Source: Bacilli bacterium
Lineage (GTDB): Bacteria; Bacillota_I; Bacilli_A; RF39; UBA660
Length of the DNA: 64,000 nt
NCBI GenBank assembly: GCA_017428495.1
Contig: JAFRQS010000030.1
Coordinates: 105,460 to 169,459, forward strand
Direction of reading: 5' to 3'
Positions within the stretch are counted from its first letter, which is position 1. Each line of letters begins with the position of its first letter. The position numbers and the translations under genes are program-made. Below, one piece after another: positions 16,984 to 25,922 of this stretch. The notes under the pieces were generated by a model. That model did no database searches, was not told the origin of the DNA, and saw nothing but the letters and a program-made list of their open reading frames with translations.

Positions 16984-17053
16984 AAAAAAATCGAACTACT
17001 ATAATAGTTCGACTAATATTCTAAATGGCACGATAATCATAGGGGTTTGAAAC
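16984..17053 (-). repeat. 28-bp element plus terminator, copy C
   Basis: The core is 17026-17053; on the plus strand it begins TGGCACGATAA and ends GGGTTTGAAAC, differing from copy A at two positions. The spacer AATATTC and hairpin TCGAACTA/TAGTTCGA (16991-17012) with seven T follow on the minus strand. Hairpin and spacer match the sequence after tRNA-Trp at 18411-18450. Confidence 0.75.
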
Positions 17054-17075
17054 TTTTATTTCTATACGTAAACTC

Positions 17076-17534
17076 TTAGTGTTTACTCATCCATCTTACT
17101 TTCATTTGTTGAGTTTTCATTTCTATATTTTCTTGGCATGCCAATTGTTTTTCATTTAAAATATTCATAACATGTTTTTTAATCATTTCACGATGCTTCT
17201 TTTTGGCTCTTTTAATGGTTTGAGAATATCTTTGTGCATCCTCAATTGTCATGGCTTTTAAAAGATTTAAGGCATCTTGTTTTGAAATTGATTTGCTTGA
17301 CCAAGCGCCCAAACGATATATTCTATTAAAACCATACCATGCAAGTTCATCACTAAAAGAATCCTCATCACAGCTTAGAATAATTGGTATTCCTGTTACT
17401 AAATCTTTCCCCTTTTTGTAATAACAACAATCATGAGTATCATAATATTTATGAATTTCAGCAATAATCTGATTATTGTCATCACCAACTAAATAACATT
17501 TTGCATATTCTTTTGCGTTTTCTTCTTTTCCCAT
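17076..17534 (-). CDS. Hypothetical protein (cassette gene 1)
   Basis: 152 residues, soluble, not recognised. The N-terminal half is mixed alpha/beta with a Cys pair (HDCCYY); the C-terminal half is a basic helix (IKRAKKKHREMIKKHVMNIL) that could bind nucleic acid. Own promoter: TATAAT at 17561-17566 with TTGTAA 16 bases upstream, directly after the terminator of element D. Bounded by elements C and D. Confidence 0.6.
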   Translation of the reverse strand: MGKEENAKEYAKCYLVGDDNNQIIAEIHKYYDTHDCCYYKKGKDLVTGIPIILSCDEDSFSDELAWYGFNRIYRLGAWSSKSISKQDALNLLKAMTIEDAQRYSQTIKRAKKKHREMIKKHVMNILNEKQLACQENIEMKTQQMKVRWMSKH

Positions 17535-17589
17535 AACTATTTCTCCTTTGTTGACTTTATATTATATCATAATATTTTTTTTTTACAAT

Positions 17590-17656
17590 TAAAAAACTCT
17601 AACTAAAAAGTTAGAGCAAATATTCTACTGGCACGATAATAATAGAGGTTTAAAAC
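17590..17656 (-). repeat. 28-bp element plus terminator, copy D
   Basis: The core is 17629-17656; on the plus strand it begins TGGCACGATAA and ends AGGTTTAAAAC. The hairpin CTCTAACT/AGTTAGAG (17597-17616), almost the same as copy A, and a T run follow on the minus strand. It has no gene directly upstream on its strand: the neighbour at 17731 points away. So here the element marks the outer end of the array. Confidence 0.75.
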
Positions 17657-17730
17657 TTTTTATATAATACATAAGAACACATAACAAAACAACGATATAT
17701 GTGATATAATGCGTACAGGAAGTGATTGAT

Positions 17731-18384
17731 TTGATAAAATATATTATATTAGATGTTGATAGAACACTTGTAGATAGTTATAAACCTGAATTATTAAGCT
17801 TTCAAGAAGCAATGAAAAACGTTATTGGATATAATATGACAGAAAGTCAATCAAGAGATTTTACTACAATGCCAACAAAAGCATTTTTAAAATCATTAAA
17901 TATATCTGAAGAAAATTCAAACAAAATTATGAAAGAATGGGAATCCACATTTTCTAAATATAAGGTAAAATGTTTTGATGGTATTAAGGATGTAATAAGA
18001 ACATTGCATGAAAATGGGCATATTATAGGATTAATAACATCAAGAACACTTGATGAATATCATGAACTTGATGATGAATTAGGTGATATTAGTGAACTAT
18101 TTAAAATAATAGTAACATCAGATAAAATAATTAAACCTAAACCCGATAAACAAAGTATGGAATATTTATGTAATGAGCTAAATTGTTCTGGATCAGAAGT
18201 GGTGTATATAGGTGATAGTTATGTAGATAAAGAATTTGCATTAAATAGTAATTGCGCATTCATACCTGCATGCTATGATAATAGAGAATTAATTAATGAA
18301 GAAAACGCATGCTTTAATCCAAAAGATATACCTAGTATTATTGATACATTAACACAGAAAAATCAAACTGGTAAAACAAGATAA
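17731..18384 (+). CDS. HAD-superfamily hydrolase
   Basis: 217-residue cytoplasmic phosphatase-like protein. Motif I is LDVDRT (nucleophile Asp followed by acid/base Asp; the usual Gly is replaced by Arg), motif II LITSRT, the motif III Lys in KPKPDK, and motif IV GDSYVDKEFA. It resembles the phosphoglycolate phosphatase/PGMB-type subgroup, with a helical cap between motifs I and II. The TTG at 17731 is preferred over the GTG at 17722 because AGGA at 17717-17720 has proper spacing only for it. TATAAT at 17704-17709. Confidence 0.8.
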   Translation: MIKYIILDVDRTLVDSYKPELLSFQEAMKNVIGYNMTESQSRDFTTMPTKAFLKSLNISEENSNKIMKEWESTFSKYKVKCFDGIKDVIRTLHENGHIIGLITSRTLDEYHELDDELGDISELFKIIVTSDKIIKPKPDKQSMEYLCNELNCSGSEVVYIGDSYVDKEFALNSNCAFIPACYDNRELINEENACFNPKDIPSIIDTLTQKNQTGKTR

Positions 18385-18410
18385 ACGGATTTAACCATTT
18401 TTTTTATATA

Positions 18411-18437
18411 AGAAAAGCCGAACTATAATAGTTCGAC
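18411..18437 (-). terminator. Terminator of tRNA-Trp
   Basis: Stem CGAACTA/TAGTTCG with loop TAA and a T-rich tail on the minus strand. The sequence from this hairpin to the tRNA's final TGGCA is homologous to repeat copy C. Confidence 0.7.
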
Positions 18438-18449
18438 TAAAATTCATAA

Positions 18450-18523
18450 TGGCAGGGGATGAGAGAATCGAACTCCCAACAGTGGTTTTGGAGACCATTA
18501 TTATACCATTTAACTAATCCCCT
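18450..18523 (-). tRNA. tRNA-Trp (CCA)
   Basis: Complete 74-base cloverleaf with acceptor AGGGGAT/ATCCCCT, anticodon loop CTCCAAA (anticodon CCA), a canonical T-loop and encoded CCA at 18450-18452. It reads only UGG, consistent with the standard code. Confidence 0.95.
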
Positions 18524-18576
18524 AAATGACATATATTATTCTACAAGTTTTTATACTTTTTGTCAAATATAAATCA

Positions 18577-19281
18577 TTATTTTGTTTTATTTAAATTTTC
18601 AATTGGAATATTGTACCTTTCACTAATAGATCTTGCTATATCTATACATGAATTATCTAAACATACAATGCTTATTGGTCTTATACTTTTAGCATCTAAT
18701 ATTATTTCATTATGTTTAGACATATACTCATTATTTGATGTATCAAATACTTGTTTTGGAGTAATTATAGGTGTTGCAAAGTTATATGAGTTTATTACTT
18801 TATTACCTATTTCACCTATTGTATAAATAGATCTTCTATCTGGCGTTTCTACTAGTGTAGCAGCATCTTTTTCACATGCAGCAATAAATCCTTCTATTGG
18901 TACATCATATTTAATACCTACTTTTGAATCACAAAAAGTAATATCCGTTGCATTAGAAAATGTTGATGATATTATTGTTAGATTATCTTTTAAATTATCA
19001 TCTTTTAACCAAGATATAAAATTACTATCTTTTTCATAACTAAAACATCTATATGCATATTCTTTTAGTTCTTCTTCTATTAAAGATACTATAGCTATTT
19101 GTCTTTCTATGCTTTCATTTTTTACATTAGTTAATGTATTACTACTATTTACTAATTTTTTTAATTCTTCTTCATTAAATAAAAATGAATAATTTTCTAA
19201 TATACTAGTAATACCAGATAATACTTTACTAATTAATTTACTTATATAATTGTTATTAGTATTTTTATTAAAATATCTCAT
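18577..19281 (-). CDS. Hypothetical protein
   Basis: 234 residues, soluble, no recognised family. The N-terminal half is helical (ISKVLSGITSILENYSFLF). The C-terminal half alternates strands and helices and contains GFIAACEKDAATLVETPDRR and ARSISERYNIPIENLN. Transcribed toward tRNA-Trp 54 bases downstream with no terminator between, so they may share a transcript. Confidence 0.55.
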   Translation of the reverse strand: MRYFNKNTNNNYISKLISKVLSGITSILENYSFLFNEEELKKLVNSSNTLTNVKNESIERQIAIVSLIEEELKEYAYRCFSYEKDSNFISWLKDDNLKDNLTIISSTFSNATDITFCDSKVGIKYDVPIEGFIAACEKDAATLVETPDRRSIYTIGEIGNKVINSYNFATPIITPKQVFDTSNNEYMSKHNEIILDAKSIRPISIVCLDNSCIDIARSISERYNIPIENLNKTK

Positions 19282-19334
19282 ATTAACACCTATAATTATT
19301 TTAACATAAAATAAAAAAGATATTATCTTTTTTA

Positions 19335-20687
19335 TTAATATTTTAATTCTTGATTTATACTTATAATATTTGAATTTAAATTATTAAGTCTTTTTAACTC
19401 ATTAACAGTAGTATTTAATTCTCTTGCTATTGAATATAATGTATCTCCTCTTTTAACTATATATGTATTATTAGTAGGTACTTCTTCTATAATTAATGTT
19501 TGCCCTATTTGTAAATTATTACCATCCAAGTTATTTAATCTTTTTAAATTGTCAATAGTAGTGTTAAATTGCCTAGCTATTGAATATAATGTATCCCCTC
19601 TTTTAACTATGTATACATTATTATTTTCTTTAATAGTTGGTATTTTTAATATTTGACCAACATATAATTCATAATCAGTTAGATTATTATAATTAATTAA
19701 ATCTGTGACACTTATATTGTAATTATCAGCAATAGTAGATATAGTATCACCTACTTTTACAGTATAGTTACTAATAGGCATATTTTCATCTATAATTATC
19801 TCTTCTTTCTTAGCAGGTATTTTTAAATTTTGACCAATGCTTAATATATTAGAAGTTAAATTATTTAAAGTTTTAATATCATTTATAGTTGTATTGTATT
19901 TAGATGCAATAGAATATAATGTATCTCCTCTTTGTACTATGTAATTAATATTAGAGTTAGTATTATCGGTAAATCCAGGTATTACTAATTTCTGATTTAT
20001 TCTTATTAAATTATTCTGTAAATTATTAGCAGATTTTAAACTATCTACACTTACATTAAATTTTTTAGCAATAGAATATAAACTATCTCCACTTTTTACT
20101 ACGTATATACTATTTTCTCCTACTTTATCATAAGGTACTCCTATATATGTTAATATTGCTCTTACTGTTGCTTCTGCTAGATCTTGCCAATTGTTTTTTA
20201 TGAAATTAGCGTCTTTTGCGTTATCTACAAATCCATATTCTATTAATACAGGTTCTGTCCTACCAGTATTTCTATGTATAAAATAATAATCTTTAGAAGG
20301 ATCAGATGGTAATCTTCTTTGATACCATTTTCTAATACTCTGTCCTTCTTTACTTAATTCTTCTAATATTAATTTAGATAAAGTATCATTATTTCTAAGT
20401 GCATATACTACTTCTGCACCTGTACCACCACCTGCATTTAAATGATTAGAAAGAACTATTACATCATTATTATTACCAAATGCATTTAATATTCTTTTAA
20501 CTCTATCATTAGGAGATATATATTCATCAGTAGTTCTTGTAATAGCTACTGGTACTCCAAATTCTTTTAAACGATTATAAATGTAGTTAGCTATCTTTAA
20601 ATTATATTCTTTTTCAATGATATTACCAGTAGCACCCGGATCACTTCCACCATGTCCTGCATCTATAACTATCTTCTTACCATTCAT
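19335..20687 (-). CDS. N-acetylmuramoyl-L-alanine amidase with five LysM repeats
   Basis: Cleaves the lactyl-Ala bond of peptidoglycan. Residues 3-185 are an Amidase_3 domain: DAGHGGSDPGA with zinc ligand His12, Glu27, His82 in SNHLNA and catalytic Glu150 in VLIEYGF. Five LysM modules follow from about 193, 248, 304, 352 and 402, each starting with YxVxxGDTxxxIA. The ATG at 20687 is chosen over the GTG at 20696 because AGGTG lies 6 bases before it. No signal peptide is visible, which is odd for a wall enzyme. Downstream of the surface-protein operon, across a terminator. Confidence 0.92.
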   Translation of the reverse strand: MNGKKIVIDAGHGGSDPGATGNIIEKEYNLKIANYIYNRLKEFGVPVAITRTTDEYISPNDRVKRILNAFGNNNDVIVLSNHLNAGGGTGAEVVYALRNNDTLSKLILEELSKEGQSIRKWYQRRLPSDPSKDYYFIHRNTGRTEPVLIEYGFVDNAKDANFIKNNWQDLAEATVRAILTYIGVPYDKVGENSIYVVKSGDSLYSIAKKFNVSVDSLKSANNLQNNLIRINQKLVIPGFTDNTNSNINYIVQRGDTLYSIASKYNTTINDIKTLNNLTSNILSIGQNLKIPAKKEEIIIDENMPISNYTVKVGDTISTIADNYNISVTDLINYNNLTDYELYVGQILKIPTIKENNNVYIVKRGDTLYSIARQFNTTIDNLKRLNNLDGNNLQIGQTLIIEEVPTNNTYIVKRGDTLYSIARELNTTVNELKRLNNLNSNIISINQELKY

Positions 20688-20710
20688 TATTATCACCTAT
20701 ATTAATATAT

Positions 20711-20736
20711 GAAAAAAGCACAATTATGTGCTTTTT
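20711..20736 (-). terminator. Terminator of the surface-protein operon
   Basis: Stem AAAAAGCACA/TGTGCTTTTT with a 4-base loop at the gene's stop, followed on the minus strand by a T-rich tail. Confidence 0.8.
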
Positions 20737-23053
20737 ATTTTAAGATTGCTTTAAAGTATGTACTTAATTCTATTTTTACACTATCACCCGGTTTATAAAA
20801 TACATTTTTACTTGTATCTAAATACTTATCTACTTTATCATTTTTAGGTAATATATACATACTACCTTCAGGAAGCAAATAACACTTATTATCTAGTTCT
20901 GTTTGAACACTAAATAATAATTCATTATCTTTGTTTTTATTAATTGGTAGCATCTCATCAGTTAATTGATTATTTACTAAATACCATAAGAATATATCTT
21001 TACTCATACCATATTTTTGTAAAACTTTACCTTCTTTTGCACGCAATCCAATATACATATAATTAGGTAAAATAGAAAGTTCTTCTCTAGTATACCAATC
21101 ATTATTAATATCACGCATTTTTGTCCATGTTAAATCTTTATTAAATCCATATAGATTTGATAGAATTACTGTTCCATCAGTAGTTAATATATCATTAGCA
21201 ATAATATTATAGTAACGCGTACTAACTACATGATAATAAGTAGTTTCTTCCATAATATATTCAATCTTAGTAACTGATACTACTTCTTTTTTACCATTTT
21301 TATCTATCTTTAAAATTCTAGTTCCAACATGGAAATCTTCTTCATTATCAACTGAAACAAATTCATTCTTATCAACAGAGAATACTCCATGCCATCCCCT
21401 TGTATTTAATACAGTACCATCAGAGAATGTATTCTTTTGATATCCTTTTGTTTTACCTTCTTTTTCTATCCATATAGGATATTCTTCTATCATTTTACCA
21501 GTTTCATAATTAAATACTAATAATAAATCATCATATCGAACATCTTCAATATTTTTATAATCTCCATTTGCAAGTAATACTTTAGTACCTTTTATTAAAC
21601 AAGTTGTACTAGCAGTTGCAGTTATTACAATATCACCAGTTACATTATTTATTTTAACTTGGCCATTATTTTGAGAATAAGTATAGTCAGTACCAGCAGT
21701 TAATGTTTGTCCACCCATTGTAACAGTTATATTATTAGGAAGACCTGTCAATACTCCTGATGCTGATAATGTTGCTGTATATGTTTGATGATATATAGCA
21801 TAATTATTTCCATTTGAATTAAGATTAGTTAAATTATTGGTAACAGTATATCTCCATTTAAGAGTAGCATTATTAGATTTTGATGCATAACCTGTATTAT
21901 TAGTTGCAGAATTTACATAACTACTTCCACTATTACCTGAATCATCAATTGCATAAACTACAATATAATATGTTCCTTCTGAAAGTCCAGTAAATGAATA
22001 AGATGTTGCATCCGTACCAGTATAACTACGTACTAGAGTATTCGAACTATTATAAAGATTAATCATATAATGATCGACACCACTTATTCCATAGTCAATT
22101 AAACTCCATGTAGCAGTAGCTGTACCTTCAGTCTCACCCATTGAAAAATTAACATTACCTACTACCGGCGGAATAGTATCCGTAACAGTAGTATTTTGAT
22201 TAACTAATAATGTTATACTATCAACTGTAATACGTGGAATTCCACTAGAATTTAACGTAATAGTTGTTGTTTTACTATCATTTACAAAAGTAGCATTAGA
22301 ACTAGCCTTGACATAAAAGTCATAAGTTTCTTCGCTATTTGCATGAATTGTTAAATTTGAAATAGCATTACCAGAAGCATTAACAATCTCAAAATTACTA
22401 TCAGATATATTTATATCAAAAGTTCTATCATATGTATAAGTACTAATAACATCTAATGTAAATTTAGCAAGATTATTAGTTCTTAAATTACCTTGTTTTG
22501 GGGTAACACTTGCTAATAACTTAGCTTCTTGTACTACTTCATTATTAACTTCAGATGCAATTTCTGTTACATAAGTAGCATTTGAATCATTAGCATTTAA
22601 ATTAACAATAATATTAAATGTCTTTGTACTACGTGCACTAATTACATCTCCATTATTAATACCATTAATTGAAATATTTAAATTACTACCATCTTGTACT
22701 CCATCAGTACGTGATAAACTATAATCTAAATCAACACCAGTATATGTATAATCATAAAAAGTATTATTAACAATAGTAACTAAATAATTAGCAAAAAAAT
22801 CATTATTTGTACCATTAAATGTTATATTAAAGTTTACTTCATTATTCACAATAGTAGGTGAAGCACTATTAGATACATTAGAACTATCTACTAAATCAAT
22901 ACTTCTAATGAATAGTTCTCCATTACCAACTAAAGATAAATTAGATGTAATACCTAATTCTTTATTATATGCTGCATAACCAATTGTAATAAAAGAAAAA
23001 ACTAGTATAAAAATAACATTTATTATTATACTAATTTTATTATTCTTCTTCAT
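20735..23053 (-). CDS. Large surface protein with internal Hint (intein/hedgehog-type) domain
   Basis: 772 residues. An N-terminal signal/membrane helix (7-30, ending TIGYAAY like SipW substrates) precedes several beta-sandwich domains; a fibronectin-III-like repeat (TATWSLIDYGISGVDHYMI) lies near 310-400. Cys485 begins a Hint domain: CLIKGTKVLLANGDYKNIED, a block-B-like TRGWHGVFSVD, and a block-F-like YNIIANDILTTDG near 620. The Hint domain is not followed by the usual HN but by another ~140 residues. The ATG at 23053 has GGTG 6 bases upstream. Last gene of the SipW/TasA-type operon. Autoprocessing is inferred, not shown. Confidence 0.75.
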   Translation of the reverse strand: MKKNNKISIIINVIFILVFSFITIGYAAYNKELGITSNLSLVGNGELFIRSIDLVDSSNVSNSASPTIVNNEVNFNITFNGTNNDFFANYLVTIVNNTFYDYTYTGVDLDYSLSRTDGVQDGSNLNISINGINNGDVISARSTKTFNIIVNLNANDSNATYVTEIASEVNNEVVQEAKLLASVTPKQGNLRTNNLAKFTLDVISTYTYDRTFDINISDSNFEIVNASGNAISNLTIHANSEETYDFYVKASSNATFVNDSKTTTITLNSSGIPRITVDSITLLVNQNTTVTDTIPPVVGNVNFSMGETEGTATATWSLIDYGISGVDHYMINLYNSSNTLVRSYTGTDATSYSFTGLSEGTYYIVVYAIDDSGNSGSSYVNSATNNTGYASKSNNATLKWRYTVTNNLTNLNSNGNNYAIYHQTYTATLSASGVLTGLPNNITVTMGGQTLTAGTDYTYSQNNGQVKINNVTGDIVITATASTTCLIKGTKVLLANGDYKNIEDVRYDDLLLVFNYETGKMIEEYPIWIEKEGKTKGYQKNTFSDGTVLNTRGWHGVFSVDKNEFVSVDNEEDFHVGTRILKIDKNGKKEVVSVTKIEYIMEETTYYHVVSTRYYNIIANDILTTDGTVILSNLYGFNKDLTWTKMRDINNDWYTREELSILPNYMYIGLRAKEGKVLQKYGMSKDIFLWYLVNNQLTDEMLPINKNKDNELLFSVQTELDNKCYLLPEGSMYILPKNDKVDKYLDTSKNVFYKPGDSVKIELSTYFKAILK

Positions 23054-24113
23054 ATTCATCACCAATCACTTGATATACCCAAGCCACATCATTATTAATT
23101 AAAACAAATATACTATAATTATCTCTTAATTCAACATAGTTAATTGGCATTCTAACCTCACTATGTGCATCCAATAATTCTTCGAAACTATTTACTTTAA
23201 TAACGTTATACTTAGATAAATTATTTATATTATCGCTATTAACAATAATACTATCATATGTACTTAATATCTTATTAATTTCTTTATGATAGTCAGAAAT
23301 CATTTTACGCTTTCTAACTATATATTTTATCATATTTATAATAGTTATTAAAGCAAATAATAATGAAATTATTCCTAAACATCTTAATATAATATAGCTA
23401 AAGCTTTCTGATACTTTTTTATCATAAACTATTTTACCACTACTTGTAGATGATTCATTTGTATTAATAGATATATCCACAGAACTTTGTGTTAAAGGAA
23501 TATCCATTTTTAAAACATTACTTTTCTTTAAATGATTGCAATTGTTATTACATACAACAACACTATCATCATCAATATAAGCATCTAAATCAATGATCAT
23601 TTCTACATGTAAAACACCATCTATAGCTAAACCATATTCTTTTTTAAAACTAGATAACAAATCATTATATTGTTGATAATCTAATTTAATATGTTGATTG
23701 GCACTAACATAAGTCGAATCAGAAAATACATTTTCTTTTTCTTCTAAATTATAATCTTTTGACCAATACTTGCCATCATCATTAACCTTATTAGCCAAAA
23801 TAGAAGCTTTAACCTTGTATTTATAACTACCTGTTAAAGATTCATCAAAATTAATTTTATAATTAAAATCTACGTCTATATAATCTATTAAACTACTTAT
23901 ATATGTAATACCTTTACCTAAATAATCTGTTTCAAAAAAATTATTTTTCTTAAGATAAACTTTGTAATCTATTGGATTATTAGCTTCATTATAATTAATT
24001 ACTACTTGTTCAAAAGAACTATCTTTTCGAGTTAATAAGAAACCACCTAACAGCAAAAATAAGAAAGTTATTATTAAATAACTAACTAATGTTAAGTGTA
24101 ACTTTTTATTCAT
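23040..24113 (-). CDS. DUF5305-like membrane-anchored extracellular protein
   Basis: 357 residues with a membrane helix near 8-28, a beta-rich external region (~35-230) and a second helix near 238-262, leaving a ~95-residue cytoplasmic tail. The external layout and its place beside a SipW-type peptidase match DUF5305 proteins of archaea and Bacillota. Its 3' end overlaps the start of the Hint protein gene by 14 bases, so translation is probably coupled. Likely a partner for assembly or anchoring of the secreted proteins (inference). Confidence 0.65.
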   Translation of the reverse strand: MNKKLHLTLVSYLIITFLFLLLGGFLLTRKDSSFEQVVINYNEANNPIDYKVYLKKNNFFETDYLGKGITYISSLIDYIDVDFNYKINFDESLTGSYKYKVKASILANKVNDDGKYWSKDYNLEEKENVFSDSTYVSANQHIKLDYQQYNDLLSSFKKEYGLAIDGVLHVEMIIDLDAYIDDDSVVVCNNNCNHLKKSNVLKMDIPLTQSSVDISINTNESSTSSGKIVYDKKVSESFSYIILRCLGIISLLFALITIINMIKYIVRKRKMISDYHKEINKILSTYDSIIVNSDNINNLSKYNVIKVNSFEELLDAHSEVRMPINYVELRDNYSIFVLINNDVAWVYQVIGDEYEEE

Positions 24114-24131
24114 AATAACTTCCTCCCTCTA

Positions 24132-25274
24132 TTATTCTTTGTTGAGCGCCTCCTGTAATAAAATTGTAGGAAAACCAATAAACTTTATTTTATTAATGAC
24201 AATACCTTTCACATCATTATCTAAAACAACATTATCATCTACAATTTTATTGTTATCTCCTTTTGTTCTAAATGCTATATGTCCATCTGAATAATACTTA
24301 TCAACAACACGGTGAGTTATTACCGTATCATTATGTTGATACGCCAAAATATCCCCAATATTTACCTTATCAGCATCTTCTTTTGTATATTTATATACTA
24401 ATACTGCATCTCCTCTTTGATAAACATCTTTCATAGAATTCGATCCAATAGCGATTAACTGATATCTCAAAATACCAGAAATTAATACAATTAAAATAGA
24501 TAATATAAAGAATACTGGATAAGTTATTAACTTACGATATGTCTTTATAATTATTTTATCTTTCTTTTCTGCATGTATTATAGCTCTACTGACCACATTA
24601 TAAACAATAAACGGATACATTACACCCAATACAGCTGATAAATAATTATCAAAATTAGGATAAAATGGAACTATAAATATAAATGTTTCCATTAAAATTC
24701 TAATCAATAATGATGGTAAAATACTAACATTATATGTTAAATAACTATATAATATCTCTTTAAAAGAAAGTGGTAATATTGTTACAGTAAACAATATAAA
24801 TAATCCTTCTAAACTATTTATATCGGAATAACTATATTCTATAATAATACCTAATACAATATAAAGAAATGTAATAATAATTACTGGCCATCTATTATCT
24901 GAACTATTCTTACATACCAGGTAACGAATAATTTCTTTAAAAACAATTAATAATATCACAGGTATAATATTTTTAATAATTGCCAATGGTGTATGAGCAA
25001 ATGGTAATCTAACAAAACCAATTAATAGCCCTAACCCATAAATAATTATCAAATATGATAATAAAGAAATTATTACCATTCTTAATGTACCTGCTCTATA
25101 ATATGTTTTATCCCTTGGAAAACGAAAGATTAACAAAGAAATTAAACTCAGTAATCCAAAGAAAGATAATTGTGCAACATTAATATCAAAATTCTTTCTA
25201 TATAGACCTATTATTATGACAAAAAACAATATTAAAACTTCAATTAAATAAACAATTTTAATATTTTTTTTCAT
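24132..25274 (-). CDS. SipW-type signal peptidase I with multi-helix N-terminal extension
   Basis: 380 residues. The C-terminal ~120 residues are a signal peptidase of the ER/SipW class: catalytic Ser280 in IGSNSM and His321 in DTVITHRVV in place of the bacterial Lys, then FRTKGDNNKIVDD. SipW itself is ~190 residues; here about 250 extra residues with seven or so membrane helices precede it. Expected to process the two TasA-like proteins and the Hint protein of this operon. GGAGG before the ATG. Confidence 0.88.
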   Translation of the reverse strand: MKKNIKIVYLIEVLILFFVIIIGLYRKNFDINVAQLSFFGLLSLISLLIFRFPRDKTYYRAGTLRMVIISLLSYLIIIYGLGLLIGFVRLPFAHTPLAIIKNIIPVILLIVFKEIIRYLVCKNSSDNRWPVIIITFLYIVLGIIIEYSYSDINSLEGLFILFTVTILPLSFKEILYSYLTYNVSILPSLLIRILMETFIFIVPFYPNFDNYLSAVLGVMYPFIVYNVVSRAIIHAEKKDKIIIKTYRKLITYPVFFILSILIVLISGILRYQLIAIGSNSMKDVYQRGDAVLVYKYTKEDADKVNIGDILAYQHNDTVITHRVVDKYYSDGHIAFRTKGDNNKIVDDNVVLDNDVKGIVINKIKFIGFPTILLQEALNKE

Positions 25275-25301
25275 ATAACCTCCAATTATATTATGAGGTT
25301 A

Positions 25302-25868
25302 TTATGATGCTTGTGTATATGTTAATGAACTTGTTAAAGTTAATTGAGCATCAGTTGCTGGTAAATCAGCTGCATCATCTGGTAAATAGTATTCAACTCT
25401 TACTTTTACAGTAGCTGTTCCAGTAGATTTAGCTAATGCAATTGAAAGTGAATTATTTGTTGCTGTATATTCAGTACCATTATAGAAAACGCTATAATGA
25501 ATATACTTAGCTTGATCTGTACTTAATCCAGCTAAAGTAAGCCCTGTTAAGTTAGCATCAAAAGTTCCTTCATTTTCAACAGTTACTGTTGCTTCATATA
25601 TTTCTTTTGGTTGTAATGTAACAGCATAAGTTAATGTTGTACCAGTTAATGTATGACTAGACGCAGCTACATATCCTGTTCCAGTAGTCTCAGAATATGA
25701 TGTATCATCAAAATGAACATCCCATTTTGCTGCCTTAGCAGTAACAGTATTTCCTTCAATTGCTAATGTTGTCGTATAAGACGTAATAGCGAAACCAACT
25801 GACATTGTTACAATTGCTGCAATTAATGCAACAATAAGCATTTGTTGTCCTTTCTTATTTCCTTCCAT
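25302..25868 (-). CDS. TasA/camelysin-like secreted protein
   Basis: 188 residues with a SipW-dependent-type signal peptide (IVTMSVGFAITSYTTTLAI) and a beta-rich, Ala/Thr-rich mature part (ATVTVENEGTFDANLTGLTL) like TasA/CalY fibre proteins. Strong AGGAGG. Paralogous to the gene just upstream; both would be cut by the SipW-type peptidase encoded next. Likely a surface fibre or matrix subunit (inference from family and context). Confidence 0.8.
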   Translation of the reverse strand: MEGNKKGQQMLIVALIAAIVTMSVGFAITSYTTTLAIEGNTVTAKAAKWDVHFDDTSYSETTGTGYVAASSHTLTGTTLTYAVTLQPKEIYEATVTVENEGTFDANLTGLTLAGLSTDQAKYIHYSVFYNGTEYTATNNSLSIALAKSTGTATVKVRVEYYLPDDAADLPATDAQLTLTSSLTYTQAS

Positions 25869-25901
25869 ATTTAAATCCTCCTTATTTCATCTATTTATAA
25901 T

Positions 25902-25920
25902 AATTGCCATTTTGGCAATT
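25902..25920 (-). terminator. Weak hairpin between the two TasA-like genes
   Basis: Stem AATTGCCA/TGGCAATT with a 3-base loop follows the first TasA-like gene; its T tail is interrupted (TTATTATA). It probably reduces, rather than ends, transcription into the rest of the operon, or stabilises the upstream message. Confidence 0.5.
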
Positions 25921-25922
25921 TA

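Noticed and set aside
15396..17656. The 28-bp elements as a CRISPR array
   Set aside because: Only four copies, spaced 550-1040 bases apart with whole genes between them, and no cas genes in the window. Repeat length alone matches some CRISPR repeats.
15396..17656. TGGCACG in the elements as sigma-54 promoters
   Set aside because: The -24-like TGGCACG is present, but no TTGC(A/T) follows at the required distance, and no gene starts downstream on that strand.
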